Shown in pieces: positions 44,368-56,751 of a stretch of 64,000 nt of DNA (within the stretch, counting starts at the first letter, position 1; every line of letters begins with the position of its first letter). The notes below the pieces were generated by a model. The model made no database searches. It had not been told where the DNA came from and saw only the letters and a program-made list of their open reading frames with translations. Source of the stretch: Bidens hawaiensis (lineage: Eukaryota; Streptophyta; Magnoliopsida; Asterales; Asteraceae); assembly GCA_021521415.1 (NCBI GenBank), contig JAIQDT010003543.1, forward strand, positions 62,001 through 126,000, given 5' to 3'. Position numbers and translations under genes: made by a program.

Positions 44368-47300
44368 TTAGTTTGGACCGTTTGGTTGGTTATCCAAGAA
44401 CCGTCTCACATACTTGTCATTGATCTCAAACACAAAACTTATCCCGCGTATCTACCATTTCAAAACAAATTAAATACCATTTCAAAATATTTGCTTAAAT
44501 TGAAATTAAAACAGGGAGACATAACTACCTCAATTAAACAACTTGAAGCAAGTGCTACCACCTGTCCATGAGCCACTGTTTTGCCATTGATTGAGATCGA
44601 ACTCGCACCAAGATTTTTTAGACTGAATGATCCATCTGTATCCATCTTTATGATCGCCTGACAACGTAAACAAGGGGAGATTTATATAATATATAACATG
44701 CTGTATAGATTAATAAATAGTCTTTTAACAATTATCACCTGCCGCCTGGATATCTTGTTGGCACGACCTTCTTTTCTTAGATCAATATCAACCTCGGTGT
44801 CGTCTGTTGATCTTCCAATTGTGACCTGCAAAACACAAAAAAATAATATCCAGGGCTTCAATCTAACTAAAGTATAACAGCTTCAATAATTATACTAAGA
44901 GCTAGTTGCACAAATGGCCCCTTTGGTTTGATCATATTGCATGTTTGCCCCCTGGAATGAAAACTTGCAAACTTGGTAATATTTGTAAATGGGTGCACGG
45001 TTAGCCCCCAGCATTAATGCTCGTCAGTTTTGAGGGTTGAATAACCTAACATGCTGACATGCATTCCATATGAGGGCATACTCGTCATTTTATACTTTCT
45101 CTTATAGTTGATTGCACAAATGGCTCATGTGGTTTTATCATATTGCATGTTTGGCCACCAGGTATGAAAAATCACAAACATAGACTAAACATTTGTACAA
45201 TTTACTCTTTCTCTTTTATTTCTCTCTTTAAAACAAAAATTACCAAAACATCACAATCCGTAGATCAAGTAGTATTGGTAAAATTTCTGTTGACTTTAGT
45301 CCTGCTCCTGCCACAAACTGAACCGGTAGTTTTTGTATTATTTCACAGAACTCAAGAAACCAACCCAAAAGATTAAATTGTAATATCTTAGTTACACAAC
45401 CATTAAAAAGCCATCCCAAAAGATTAACTATAACATCTCAGTTGCATAGCCATCAAAAGAAACAAATGTTTGGAACTTTGGACCAAGTTTGCAATTTTCT
45501 ATCACGGGGCCAAACATGCAATATGATCAAACCACAAGGGCCCATGCGTGCAATTAACTCGTAAACCAAAAGAAACTAATCTGCATACCTCAGCTTTCTT
45601 GATGTATTGCTTCAGGCGGCGACCATAAAAGATGGCAAGTGCTCCATGCGATGACATGGCTCTTTGGAAAGAAGAACGAGCCGCCTGTTCCAGCCTCATG
45701 ATCATCTTTTTAGCATCCTCAAATTGATACCTTGCAACTGCAGATTGTGACAAAACAAATATTATATAACTGGCAAGATTAATAATAAGAATCTGATAAT
45801 AAAATCATTACCTTCATTTGTGAAGGATGACTCTTGATCATGAGCCAAGTCCATTTCAAGTATCTGAAACAACGAATTAACATTATTAAAGGTATAAAAC
45901 TTAAAAAAGTGAAATGAAAATAAGAAGTACAAACTTTACCATAGCTTCAACATCAGAAAAATAAGGTATGTCACCATCACTATCAGAGTTGTTATCATTA
46001 TTAATATACAAATCGTCCATTGATTCTGGATCAATCATTTTGACATTGCCAAGTTCTAATGGTAATGGCATCTCACTGTACATTGCTGGGCTACTTAAAC
46101 CCTGTGCACAATTTAATAAAAGCTTTAGATAAGATTGAAATGATAATATGATATCACATAATTTTAGAATATTAATATCACCTGAGGTTCAACTTTAGTA
46201 GCATTTTCCTCTAGTACTCCATTCCCACTAATCATTAGAGGCGGCATGGGCCGAATTTGACCAGGAATTCTAAGATTGTTAGGCTTTCCAGGAAGCGGGC
46301 CAATGTATTCACCATCAGATGGCTCGCGTTTAAACACAGGTAATACGGTTGGTCCACCTGCAACTGATCGTGAGAAACTTGGCGCGAGTTCTTTCCCTTT
46401 TCTAACTGTAATTAGCCCAAGTTCGCCATCTTTCTCAAGTGATGACGAGGATAGCGGGCCACTAGAATCTGCAACAATCTGTGGTCCAGCTGATGAAGCA
46501 AATTGAGTGGACGGGTGAATCAGCAAGAAAATATCATCATTACATGGAATATCGGGATCTTCTCTGTTTAAAGTGCAAATAATCGTTCCTTCAGTAAGCT
46601 CCTGATGACAAACATCATGCTGATTGTTATGAAATGAGGAATCTTTCAACTCTTCTAGGTTAGGACTTGCAACTGCTGACATGGCAGCATCATGTAAATG
46701 CGAATCACGTTCTTGCACATCTCCATCTACTGTATCTTTTGCATCTTCCATAAAAAGAATATCATTCTCATTTGAGAAGTCGAGTAAAGATTCTGGTAAA
46801 TCTGTATATTCACCTTCTTGAACACCCATCGAACTGATTAACTCATTCTCTGCCAAAATGGAAACTTGGTGGGACCCATCTATTAATGTTTCTTTTGAAA
46901 CCTGATGACTTTCTGCATTGTTATCATCAACTGGCATATCGGGTGCGGAAATATCTTCCATTGTTTTCCAAAGTGGCAATCCACTCATTTGAAACGAAGC
47001 ACTACCGTCTGAAACCGGGGAGTTAAAATGATGTTTCCCGCCAAAAAAAGATTTATCAATTTTGGAGAGTTTTTCATTTGGAGTTTCAGACGGGCCAGAC
47101 TCATCAATACCGGTGGCATTTTTTACCATCAATTCATTTTTAACAGATTTATTGCATCTTTCCAAATGAAAGTTATGATCTGGATTATTATCAACAATAG
47201 CAGCAGTGGTAGTAGTCGCAGTAGTAGATATACTTGTTAACGATTCAGGAAAAGCTCGGCGCAAAATTTCAAAATCTTTTTCCTCAAACCCTAGATTATT

Positions 47301-48254
47301 TGCAAGACAATCATCTATCATAGTATCACCACCATGAGTTGTATCTTGAAATTTATGAAGATTGCGTTCTTCAAAAAAGCCGAGATTTTGAGAGCTAAAA
47401 AACTCGTTTTTCAATCGTTTACACATGGCATAATAATGTCTGCGAATGCTTCCGGCTTTTCTTTTCTCGGGGGCTTTGTCTAGTCTGGACTTTGATGATA
47501 GATTAGAACCGGATAATTCAAGTTCCGCCATGCGGGCGGAAGCTTGAGTGGCAACATCAGGATCATAAAGAAGAGAATGCCACCGATCACGAATTTCACG
47601 TAACGTGTATCTGTGTGAAAAGTTTACTGCCCCTTTAGCGAGTGCTTCGAGAGAAGCTCCACCCTGAAAAATAAAATAAAAAACAGAAATCCGAAAAAAA
47701 AAAAAAAAAGAACAATGAGCTAAGAGTACAATATAATGACAAGCATATGCTTATATGAACATTTCATACATCCTACAGCATATCCTTTTATCATTCTTCT
47801 ATTAAGATGTATGGAAATGTTTTAATTCCAAATTTCCATAGTCAAATAACCATACAAAAAATGAAAAGGAAATATAATACACAAATAATGCATATATGAG
47901 GGCAAAGTAAGCTAGTAACATGCACACACGGTCTGAATTACTCCAAATATTAGTAAAATGTAACAATAAAAATGTGATAAGAAAGTTAATTAGGGCCACT
48001 AATACATACGTGTAAGCAATCTATGATTCATCAACATAATAAACAACACACATATATTAATTAAGAAATCCAAAACACAATTATGCTACTCAATGATTAT
48101 AAAGCATCAATCAAATTAAACAAAGAGTGACCTAAAACAATAGCATAATTAACAATCGAAACGATTAATTGGATGTATGCAAACAAACCTCAATCGAATT
48201 CTTGAGCAGCAAGTCATCTTCAGGAAGCCATGGAGAAACCACTGCTGTCGTCAT
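44368..48254 (-). CDS. MCRS1-type FHA-domain protein (EMB1967-like), 736 aa
   Basis: Eight exons in transcript order: 48254-48189, 47663-46182, 46101-45940, 45863-45812, 45737-45589, 44825-44739, 44657-44529, 44451-44368; 2211 nt, one frame. The N-terminus matches the microspherule-protein-1 N-terminal (Myb-like) domain: WLPEDDLLLKNSIEGG, LREIRDRWHSLLYDPDV, then a basic KRKAGSIRRHYYAMCKRLKN. A long acidic, Ser-rich low-complexity middle (exon 2) follows, then ARYQFEDAKKMIMRLEQAAR, and a C-terminal FHA domain (about 638-725) with IGRS, KISRRQ and GKTVAHGQVV. FHA domains bind phosphothreonine; MCRS1 proteins belong to INO80 and NSL-type chromatin complexes, so a nuclear transcription role is likely. 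The gene resembles Arabidopsis EMB1967 from memory. The intron at 44826-45588 holds a MITE. No defect is seen. Confidence 0.9.
44901..45560. mobile_element. MULE-like MITE with long terminal inverted repeats
   Basis: The left arm (about 44901-44973, GCTAGTTGCACAAATGGCCC...) and right arm (about 45478-45560) are inverted repeats of ~80 bp sharing TGATCATATTGCATGTTTG. A direct copy of the left arm occurs internally at about 45105-45190, suggesting partial duplication or nesting. No transposase. Long arms suggest Mutator-like, but I found no 9-bp duplication. Confidence 0.65.
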
Positions 48255-49169
48255 CTTCTCCGCAAAAAAACAAACCCTAATTTCTATTCGCTACAGATGT
48301 CGAATTAGAATAATTCAATTCATTTGGGTGGAGAAACAAATACAAATACAAATACAAATGCGTATCTAGAGTATGAGCATCGAGTGAGAGTCATTTGAGA
48401 AAATTGTGTGCAAAGTCATGACGTCTGTGACAACATTAACTGAGAGAGGTGAAGCCATGTTTCTAATTATTATTATTATTATTTTCTTTTTAATGTTTGG
48501 GATTTTTGTCCTACTTTGTAAGATTTTTTTTTATTATTATTAAATTGTAATTGCTACATAAAGAGAAAAATCCAACGAATACCTTAAACAAAAGATGATT
48601 ATTATTATTTGTTAAATTACAAAACCAAGCGTCATCATTATTTAGATCTAATCACTAAACCAGGCTTTAACTATGCTCATTAAAAATATTACTTGGTTCG
48701 ACTATGTATTTTATTAATCATGATATTCACATCTAAATCAATTTAATTTTGTGTATCAAATGGCATGAGCATTTAAAAACGTTACTTCTTTTATATAAAA
48801 AAATTTGTAAGGATGGAGAGCATGCTTTTTGTACCGAATTGTGGATGTATCGTGTTCCGGCGATTTTGTCTCGGTTGCTTTTTCTCATAGTCTCGTTTTC
48901 TCTATCCAAAGCTAGGAGATGGGTTTTCCACGCCACATCAGTTTCTTCGACTCTTCCCTTCCAACATCATTCATAGCACTTCCACACTTTTCAACCTAAG
49001 TTCTAGGCTTCTAGCCTTTTATATAAAGTTATTTTGTTTGTATAATTTATAGAAGCCCAATTAAAGAATTTATTGAAACATACATTCATTCAATGCATAC
49101 ATTTATTTCAAGAATCAAAAACTTAAAAGAAGTATATTTAGAAAGTAATGGTATTGTTAGTATACTAAA
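48255..49169. other. Upstream region of the MCRS1/FHA gene
   Basis: Includes the presumed 5' UTR and promoter of the minus-strand gene. A TACAAA trinucleotide-like run lies at 48340-48360 and TTA repeats at 48469-48483. No other gene supported. Confidence 0.35.
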
Positions 49170-49262
49170 TAAACTATGTTAAAAGTTGTAAATTACGTTA
49201 GCATTAAAACAAACTATGTTATGTTAAAAGTTGTAAATTACGTTAGCATTAAAACAAACTAT
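49170..49262. repeat. ~45-bp tandem duplication
   Basis: The stretch containing GTTGTAAATTACGTTAGCAT then TAAAACAAACTATGTT is present twice in a row. Confidence 0.8.
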
Positions 49263-50546
49263 GTTTAAGTAAATTACACTTATGTTTTATATGGTTTGCT
49301 AAAAGTTGTGGACATTATTTTTTGTCGAAGCATTTTGTGCGTTCCGTCACTACTTTTGTTATATGTTGCAGGGATGAGTAAAGATCAGTTACGGTAATTA
49401 GACATAAACATGTGTACTGAAATCAAGCCATATCTAGTACCCATATTTTGATGATTTCTAGGCCATCTGAAAACATAAATTATTCAAAACAAAATTTGAA
49501 AAAGATGATTATGATATAAAACCACCCATTTTAAGAAACACTAATCAAGAAATAAATCAAACTTGAATCATTCGTGAAGAGGAAACAACAACCCCGTGTT
49601 GTTACGAAAAAAGAAAAAGCTAGTTGCAATGGTGTTCTAGGGATGAAAAGGGGATATACGTTAAAATCCATAGCAACAATAAAGAAGAGGAAACAGAAGC
49701 CGATTTCGCATTCTAACAAATGGTGGATCCAATATTTTTTTGTATGTGGTTACTTTGCTTGGTTTTCTAACAACTTGACGCTACAACTTTCAAATTGGTT
49801 CAGGTCAGTTCACATACTAAAAATGTGGTATCATAGTATAAATGCATTGTCGTTAGAATTACAAAGTTTCCCACAAATTCCGAACATTAATTTCAATAAC
49901 TTTCAAAAACTCAATAACAACTAAAATCACTAAAGTTCCAATAAAGAACAACTAAATCAAAAACTAAAAATCTAAAATCAAGAGGTTCCAATTTCAATAA
50001 TGTTTTAAGTTTAATCAGCTAATCAAGTTTGAATTTAATTCAATAACTAATTAATTTTACATCTAATTTCGGTTATAGTATTATTGAAGTGTAAAAATTG
50101 AAAAAGTAAAAAGACATTGATAAAAAAGAGAAAGGTGGTTGGAGGCTCGAAGGTCGATTGGTTATGTTAATCTAGTCGCGAGAGTTTAGTTCTAGTATTG
50201 TCGGTCTAGTCTTATTTGTTGGTGATGGTTGACTACTTATGGCCACATCTGCCTTGATAAATGCCGTTGATTACTTCTGGCCATTTCATGTCATCGACCC
50301 CTAAAATCAGTGTCAATCAAAGTTGGACAAAAATTGGCCAGAATTGGTCAAAATCAATCAAAGTTTTTGAAGTATTTGAAAAGTTATACTTACTTGAAAA
50401 CTTATATATAAATTTCTATTTCGTTTAATCCTGATTAGTGTTATTGGTTAATCCTTGTTAATCATTGGTCGGCACTCTCATCGTCCAGCTAGTGTCAATC
50501 GAGTTCTATAATGATGGGTATAGGGAAAAATTGGAAAACACGATCA
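49263..50546. other. AT-rich gene-free stretch
   Basis: The ORFs at 49531-49719 (-) and 49574-49924 (+) overlap on opposite strands and have no domain. No element ends recognised. Confidence 0.35.
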
Positions 50547-51000
50547 TTTGTAGGGATGAGCAAAATAAGGGTCGGACCCTTGAAACCCGATTATCCGACT
50601 CGCAAAACCCTTAATTAGACCCGGGTATATAATAGGGGTCGGGTTAAGGGTCTTTAAATTTCACCTTAAAAGGTAAAAGGGTTTTAAGGGTCTGACCCTT
50701 ATAACCGATTTACTAGTTTCTTGATATACATCATATTCGCGATTCATTTGAAATTTAGGAGGGATTTGTATTTGATATATGATTCATCCAAAATTTCCCA
50801 ACTACTTAGGAAACTAAAAATAAAGGGCTACTGATTGAAAACAGATATATGGGAAACACTGAGCTTTTCTCTACATGTAATTTGTAATTTATAATGTGAA
50901 TGCGAATATTATTTGCATCAATTCAAATGATGGATAAACTTTCGAAGTTAGACTTTACTATGTTATTAAATGAAAATATACTTTTAGGATTCATATATTT
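50547..51000. repeat. Dispersed repeat, copy A
   Basis: Starts GTAGGGATGAGCAAAATAAG and contains GTTAGACTTTACTATGTTA near 50948. The same order of landmarks recurs in copy B (51517-51760 plus 55356-55545). Its GGGTCGGACCC-rich start resembles other hAT-like repeats here. Confidence 0.65.
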
Positions 51001-51760
51001 AAGTCATGTATAAGATATGCAACTAGTGGATACTGAAAATGAGATGTGATCACTTTCTTTAAAGGGTAAAGAGTTGGACCCTTTAAACCCTTATTTGTAC
51101 CCGACCCTTTTATTGTTTAGAGGGTAGAGTCTCGGGTTCAAGTTTCTTCCTAAAAAGGTAAAGGGTCCAGGTCAGGTCTTGAGTAAAAGAGTCGGGTCAT
51201 ACCCTTTAAAGTTTAAACGGTACAAGTCATCTGTTGAGCAATTGGGCTTGACAGTTGGGCAGGCTTAAAAATTTGGGTCACTAAATGGGTTTAAGTTATT
51301 TTTAGTTTATTAAAATAAAAATATAAACTGAGCTTCAAAATTTTATATTTTAAATAATAAACACTTACTAAGCATTTTTCTCTCAGGCTAGAAGTCTATA
51401 CAATTTATTTTTTGTTTACGAGTCACAAAGTTTATTGGTTCAATGTTCAGAAAACATTGATGGACAAAATTCTAATACTACACCAGTAGACTATGCGTAT
51501 AATTTTCAAAAACAATTAGGGGTAAGCAAGATAAGGGTCGGATCTTTGAAACCTAGTTACCAGACTCGTAAAACTCTTAATTAGACCTGAATATATAATA
51601 TGGATCGGGTTAAGGGTATTTAAATTTCACCTTGAAGGGTTTCATGAGTCCGACCCTTTTTCAAATCCTTGACCCGTTTACTAGTTTCTACATAGATATA
51701 CATCATATTCACGATTAATCCGAAATTTAGGAGACGCTTGTATTTCATATACAATTCATC

Positions 51761-54700
51761 TAGGGATGGCAATGAAACCCGAACCCCATGGGAAATCCCG
51801 AAACCCGACATAAATGGGATGTGTAATATCAGACCCGTTAGGGTTTGGGAATAGTTTTGAAATTTTTTGCGGGTTTGGGACGGGTTTGGGATTTATAATA
51901 TACCCGATTACCTGACTCGATTACCCGATAACATAGACCTATTTACCCGATTATATGTCACACCCCGACTAACACACTGCGGAAGCGTAAAACGGGAATG
52001 TAACAGACACCTCTGGTATCAACAACATTGTTTATAAAGAAACATTACAACTAATTACATTATATTACAGTGATCTATCTTTGATTACAAACTAGGTGTT
52101 ACAACAAAATATACTTGTAAGTTATTCTATTCGTACTAGTAAGTATGCGTCTATTCACACTGCATCGATCACGTTTGGTAACAGATAGCACAAATTCACG
52201 GATTTTCAACTTCGGTATCACACCTGAAAAGCACGTTTAAAATGGGTCAACTACTAGAGTTGGTGAGTTTCACGAGTTTCAAGAAAACAGTTATGAGTAT
52301 TCACAAGTTAACACTTGTAATCATGAAATAAGTATGTATATGTAAATGATGTAATTATGCTAAGCTACAGTGAAGCCTGGACTGTTTGTGCTGTGTGCCT
52401 TCATTTTCCACGCTCAATCAACCACTGTGGCTCCCCTTCCGCCCACATTATGCCCCAAATAGCTATGTCTAACACTACATAGCTGGTTCGTAAAAATATG
52501 GACATGTGCAAACGGGATAATGTCTCAGCAAACCGTGCTGGCCCCGCCTGGGTTTGTCAAACCAATAGTACTATTCACAAGCCACCGGCTCGAAGTTAAT
52601 CACTGTGTTAGTGGGGACTTTCATGTGTTAGCACTTAGATAATTTACATCATCACATGTTTCAGATAAGTATATAGATATAAGCAAACATGTTTTTCACC
52701 CCAAAAGTTCGTAAAACAGTTCAGAAAGTGGGGTCATGAAACTCACTGTTTAGTAGATAATCAGTAGCACGTCGGTTCGAGGTTTGTGCAACTTGAAATC
52801 ACGGTTTTCTATAATCAATATTATAATAATATTAATATTTTAATATTATTATAATCTCAATACTAAACTGGGCTGTATAACTAATCTGGGTATAGCTGGA
52901 ACGCCCAGAAAGTGGCATTAGGCTTAGGTTGTGATGTTGTTCAATGTCTAATACTTAAAACCAAACTTGACTTAGTTTCCCGTTTTCCCAACTGGGCCAA
53001 GTTGTTCGTTTATGCGTTCAGAAAACAGTTATGGGGAAATAAGCTAAGGTAAATGTATTGGTTAATAAAATGATTAAGTTATAAAGAAAGATCACATATT
53101 GGGGTCCCGGATTAGCCTCGGGGCCCGTTTCCGTTTATTCAGTTTGATTTAAGAAGAAACGCGCACAATCTATCCGGGTTGTCCAGGTTTCTCATAGAAA
53201 AATTCGTTTTTACTTAATTAATCCAAAAATATGATTTTTGATCACTCTTGGTGTTTTGATATTCCCGAAGTTCGTTAGTCGCGAACTTGCCGGTTTTTAT
53301 AAAAACTGAATTTGTTTAATCTTCAAATTAGCATAATTAATTAATCGTTAATCATTAAATTATGAAAATTTAGCCACTTATCAATTAAAATATGTAGATT
53401 TTTATAAAAATATTTATGGAATTATTTACTGATTTATTAATTTATAAAAATTCATTTTATCAGCTATATTTCGCCTGAAAATCGTCAGTTTATCCCAAAC
53501 AATTTCCAAAAATTCCACCAAAATTCCTGAATACTCAAATTATGTCTCAAAACAACATGTATCAATTCTAGAATATAAAAAGCTCGTGCAATATTCTTTT
53601 CGGCCCAAATTCGGCTATAAAAATCCACACGAACGCATATACACGAAACACCTTTAGACTTCTCCAAATGATCCCAAAATTCATATGTGATCAAAATACA
53701 TTAAATCTGAGTTTCCAGAAAAATTTCATAATTTTGGAGCCTTTTAACTATTTTCCCCCATTAAACGTCCCAATTCGGTAATAAAATCGCCAAATATTTT
53801 CGGATGGTCAAAAAATTACCAAATTTGAACAGGGACTCAACGACATGGTCCCTGATGTCCATGAAAAATTTGAAGACCTAATAATATGCACATCACAACC
53901 TTAACCTAAACAGCCCGTAAGCAAGTGTTTCGCCATTACCTTAGAGGTTTTGGTTCGTTTCCGCCTTTCTAATCAACTTTTCAAGCTCTTTTACTCCTAT
54001 GTAGGCTATATACAAGTCTTATATCACAAACCAAGAAAGTTTCATCAATAGAACAACCCTTTAACTTAGGGTTTCGGCTAGGGTATAAAAACGAACTTTT
54101 GAACCGTAAAAATGCCGTTTCAACCCTCTAATCCGTGTTTATGGCCAAAAAAACTATCAAACCAGGTTCCTTACCATGTGTATGATCAAAACATGTGTAT
54201 GGACCATTTTTAGGATTTTTACATGGTTAGGAATGATTTTTGGCAATCAAACTATGTTTATATGATATCAAACAAAATTAAACATGTATAAAATTGGTTA
54301 AAATATACTTAGTACCTTAAGTTCTTGAACTTGGATGAAGAATTACGCTGGTATTTTCCAGATTTGTGAAAGTTTGTGTTTTAAAAGATCTCATAATATT
54401 TTATAACAAGAAAACAAGGCTTAAGGGGTAAGTCCCCTTTGGCGGCCGGACCAAAGGGGCACCCATTTTAGCCCATATTTAATATATTTCAACTAATTTT
54501 ACGTTCCGTACACGAAATTTCAAGTTCAAATTTATTTTAGGTTTGGTTTTTGGCGAGAAAAATATATCGGGTGCGTCAAACAGTGCGAAAACGAGTGTTT
54601 TTCTGCTCTTTTTGTATAAATTTATAAAAACATAGTATGCGTTTGTAAAAATCGAAAGTATTTTCACGGATTGATTAAAACATTTCAAATAAGTGTTTGG

Positions 54701-55347
54701 TAAGTCTTTTTCGGCCTAACGGATGATACAATGCTTGGTTTGTAACTATCTTTTGCGTTTAAATCTATAGCGAGTAGTTAAACGAGCATGTTTTCGTTTA
54801 ACTTGTTTTCTATCGAACTAAGGCCATATTACTAGTATGTTAGCTTATATTAATCGTATATCACTTATAGATGCCCCCCCGGGATATCTGGGTCATAACC
54901 CGACCCGTTCGGTTAATCGTTCGATTGATACGCTAAAAGCGTTTATTTGCTTAATCGATAAATACGTACTGAGGTGTACCTTGTTTTGGCTCATATGTCA
55001 CATTATATACCCGATGCACCTGATATAGCTTATTATATAATGCATATACTATATTCCAAATATTTTTTTGTTTAAACTTGTTTATGTCAATTATTTGAGA
55101 TATTTTATCTTTATGGTAACCATCTTTATAATCGATTGGTTATATTTTGTCAAAACCTCGGTAGAAGCTCAACGGGTTTTGAGCCGGGTATACCCGATAA
55201 GTATTTTGTCGAAACCCGATGGGAAAACCCGAAACCCGACGGGTAATTACTCGATTAAAACCCGAAGGGTTTGGGATGGACTTTCATAACCGGGTATGGG
55301 TTTGGGAATACCTAAACCCGACCCAAACCGACCCATTGCCATCCCTA
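51761..55347. mobile_element. hAT-type MITE inserted in repeat copy B and itself split by a solo LTR
   Basis: The ends TAGGGATGGCAATG and CATTGCCATCCCTA are perfect inverted repeats. The flanks AATTCATC (51753-51760) and GATTCATC (55348-55355) form an 8-bp target duplication with one mismatch. Without the LTR the element is only ~540 bp, rich in ACCCGA/TCGGGT motifs. Confidence 0.82.
51956..55002 (-). mobile_element. Solo LTR (3047 bp), minus orientation
   Basis: Plus-strand ends are TGTCACACCCCGAC and ATATGTCACA. Target duplications TTATA lie at 51951-51955 and 55003-55007. On the minus strand it ends GTCGGGGTGTGACA, the same 14 bases as the solo LTR at 27341-29663. No internal retroelement genes. 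ORFs inside have no domains. Confidence 0.8.
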
Positions 55348-55728
55348 GATTCATCAGAAATTTCCCAACTACTAAGAAAAATAAAAATAAACGGTCATAC
55401 TACTGATTGGAAACATATATATGGGAATCACTTAATTATTCTCTACATATATAAATGTAAATATTATTTGCATCAGTTCAAATGGTTGATAAACATTCGA
55501 AGTTAGACTTTACTATGTTATAAAATGAAAGTATATTTGTTCTTGGAAAGGATCCGGGTAGGGTATTAGGTATAAGAGTCGAGTCTTACCTTTGAACTGT
55601 CCTAAAAACAATGGCCTCACTTAACTACAATCTAAATGAGTTGTGCCCAAGTTCGTCTAATACTAAACTGGACTTCTTTAATTTATTATAACTCGAGCCC
55701 GTCTTAACCCGACTACTTTACTAAATAA

Positions 55729-55765
55729 CTAGGAAGATTCCCGGCGCATTGTGCCGAGTTGATGT
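55729..55765 (-). mobile_element. Helitron-like 3' terminus
   Basis: On the minus strand a hairpin CGGCACAATGCGCCG is followed by GGAATCTTCCTAG and then host T, the layout of a Helitron 3' end. No matching 5' end identified; the tandem repeats at 55.9-56.27 kb are probably part of its body. Confidence 0.45.
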
Positions 55766-55862
55766 TATGACAGTCGTACTCGTACAACTTATCAAATCGT
55801 GTCGTGTGACTGCGAGTCGAGGTGAATTCAATCGTGCCGAGTTACAAAACCAGTAATAAACT

Positions 55863-55876
55863 CCCCCCCCCCCCCC
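55863..55876. repeat. poly-C homopolymer (14 nt)
   Basis: Run of C between CT and AAATAAAAAC. Confidence 0.95.
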
Positions 55877-55899
55877 AAATAAAAACTTTGTTAATGCAA

Positions 55900-56270
55900 A
55901 AATACAACAAATTAACATAACAAAGCACGCATTGCGGTTACGTACCGATGACACTTCGGTTAGTATCTGGTTACGAAACCAAAAATAAGGCAAACCATAA
56001 ATTCGTGCACACCCAAATACAACAATATTTAAAATATAAAAAAAATGTAGCAAACAAAAAACACACGTGGGTTGTAGTTGCGAACTGATACGAATTCGTT
56101 GATTCTGAAATCAAGGGAGAAAAAAAGACTACAAAAAACCGCGCATTGCGTTTGTGAACTAATGCGAATTTAGTCGGAATCGACGTTGTCAGCACTACAT
56201 CGTACACAAAAAACCATGTGTTGTGGTGGCGAACCGACACGAGTTCGGTTGGTATTAGGTTACGATACCA
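55900..56270. repeat. Diverged ~100-bp tandem repeats
   Basis: About four units share a pattern of GCATTGCG or TGTTGTGG, then CGAACYGAYACGAATTCGTT-like sequence, a gap, and GTTACGAAACC. Likely Helitron internal repeats. Confidence 0.5.
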
Positions 56271-56751
56271 GAATTAAAGCTGATAGAAAAGGAACGAATA
56301 ATATACTCCACTTTCTATTTCTTTAAAACTGATTTGAAATTATATTTACAACTTAACCCTTGGACTTTGGAATATTAATATTAAAGAACTGATAGTTAAT
56401 AAACTTTGGATATTTACGTATTAAACCCGTGTAGTTTGGTAATCGATTAACTAAGGAATACTAAACCCTTGAAGTTTCGTTAATAGCTTGGAAATAATAG
56501 AAAATGAACGAATAATATACTTAAATCATCAGGAATATAACTTTATTAATGATAAATAATAAAAATACATCGAAACGACCCAACGGGTTGGGTTAACGAA
56601 TACAAATTCAGATCCAAATACAAATCAAAATTGACGAATGCCACAAGAAGGGTGACAATAATCTAATCCATTGATCTTATATTTGAATGATGGAGATAAT
56701 TTAAAAGAAAAAATTAACGGGAAGGGCATAAAGGTAATAACCCACTTTTTT
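56271..56751. other. Gene-free AT-rich stretch
   Basis: Short repeats (GGAATAATATACTY near 56295 and 56510; AACCCTTGGACTTTGG and AACCCTTGAAGTTTCG). No gene or RNA is supported. Confidence 0.35.

Larger units (their letters stand above)
51517..55545. repeat. Dispersed repeat, copy B, interrupted by a nested insertion
   Basis: The left part 51517-51760 (AGATAAGGGTCGGATCTTTG onward) and right part 55356-55545 (AGAAATTTCCCAACTACTAA, GTTAGACTTTACTATGTTA) match copy A continuously once 51761-55347 is removed. Confidence 0.7.

Noticed and set aside
49531..49924. Overlapping 62- and 116-codon ORFs
   Set aside because: Opposite-strand overlap, AT-driven composition, no domain and no splice context.
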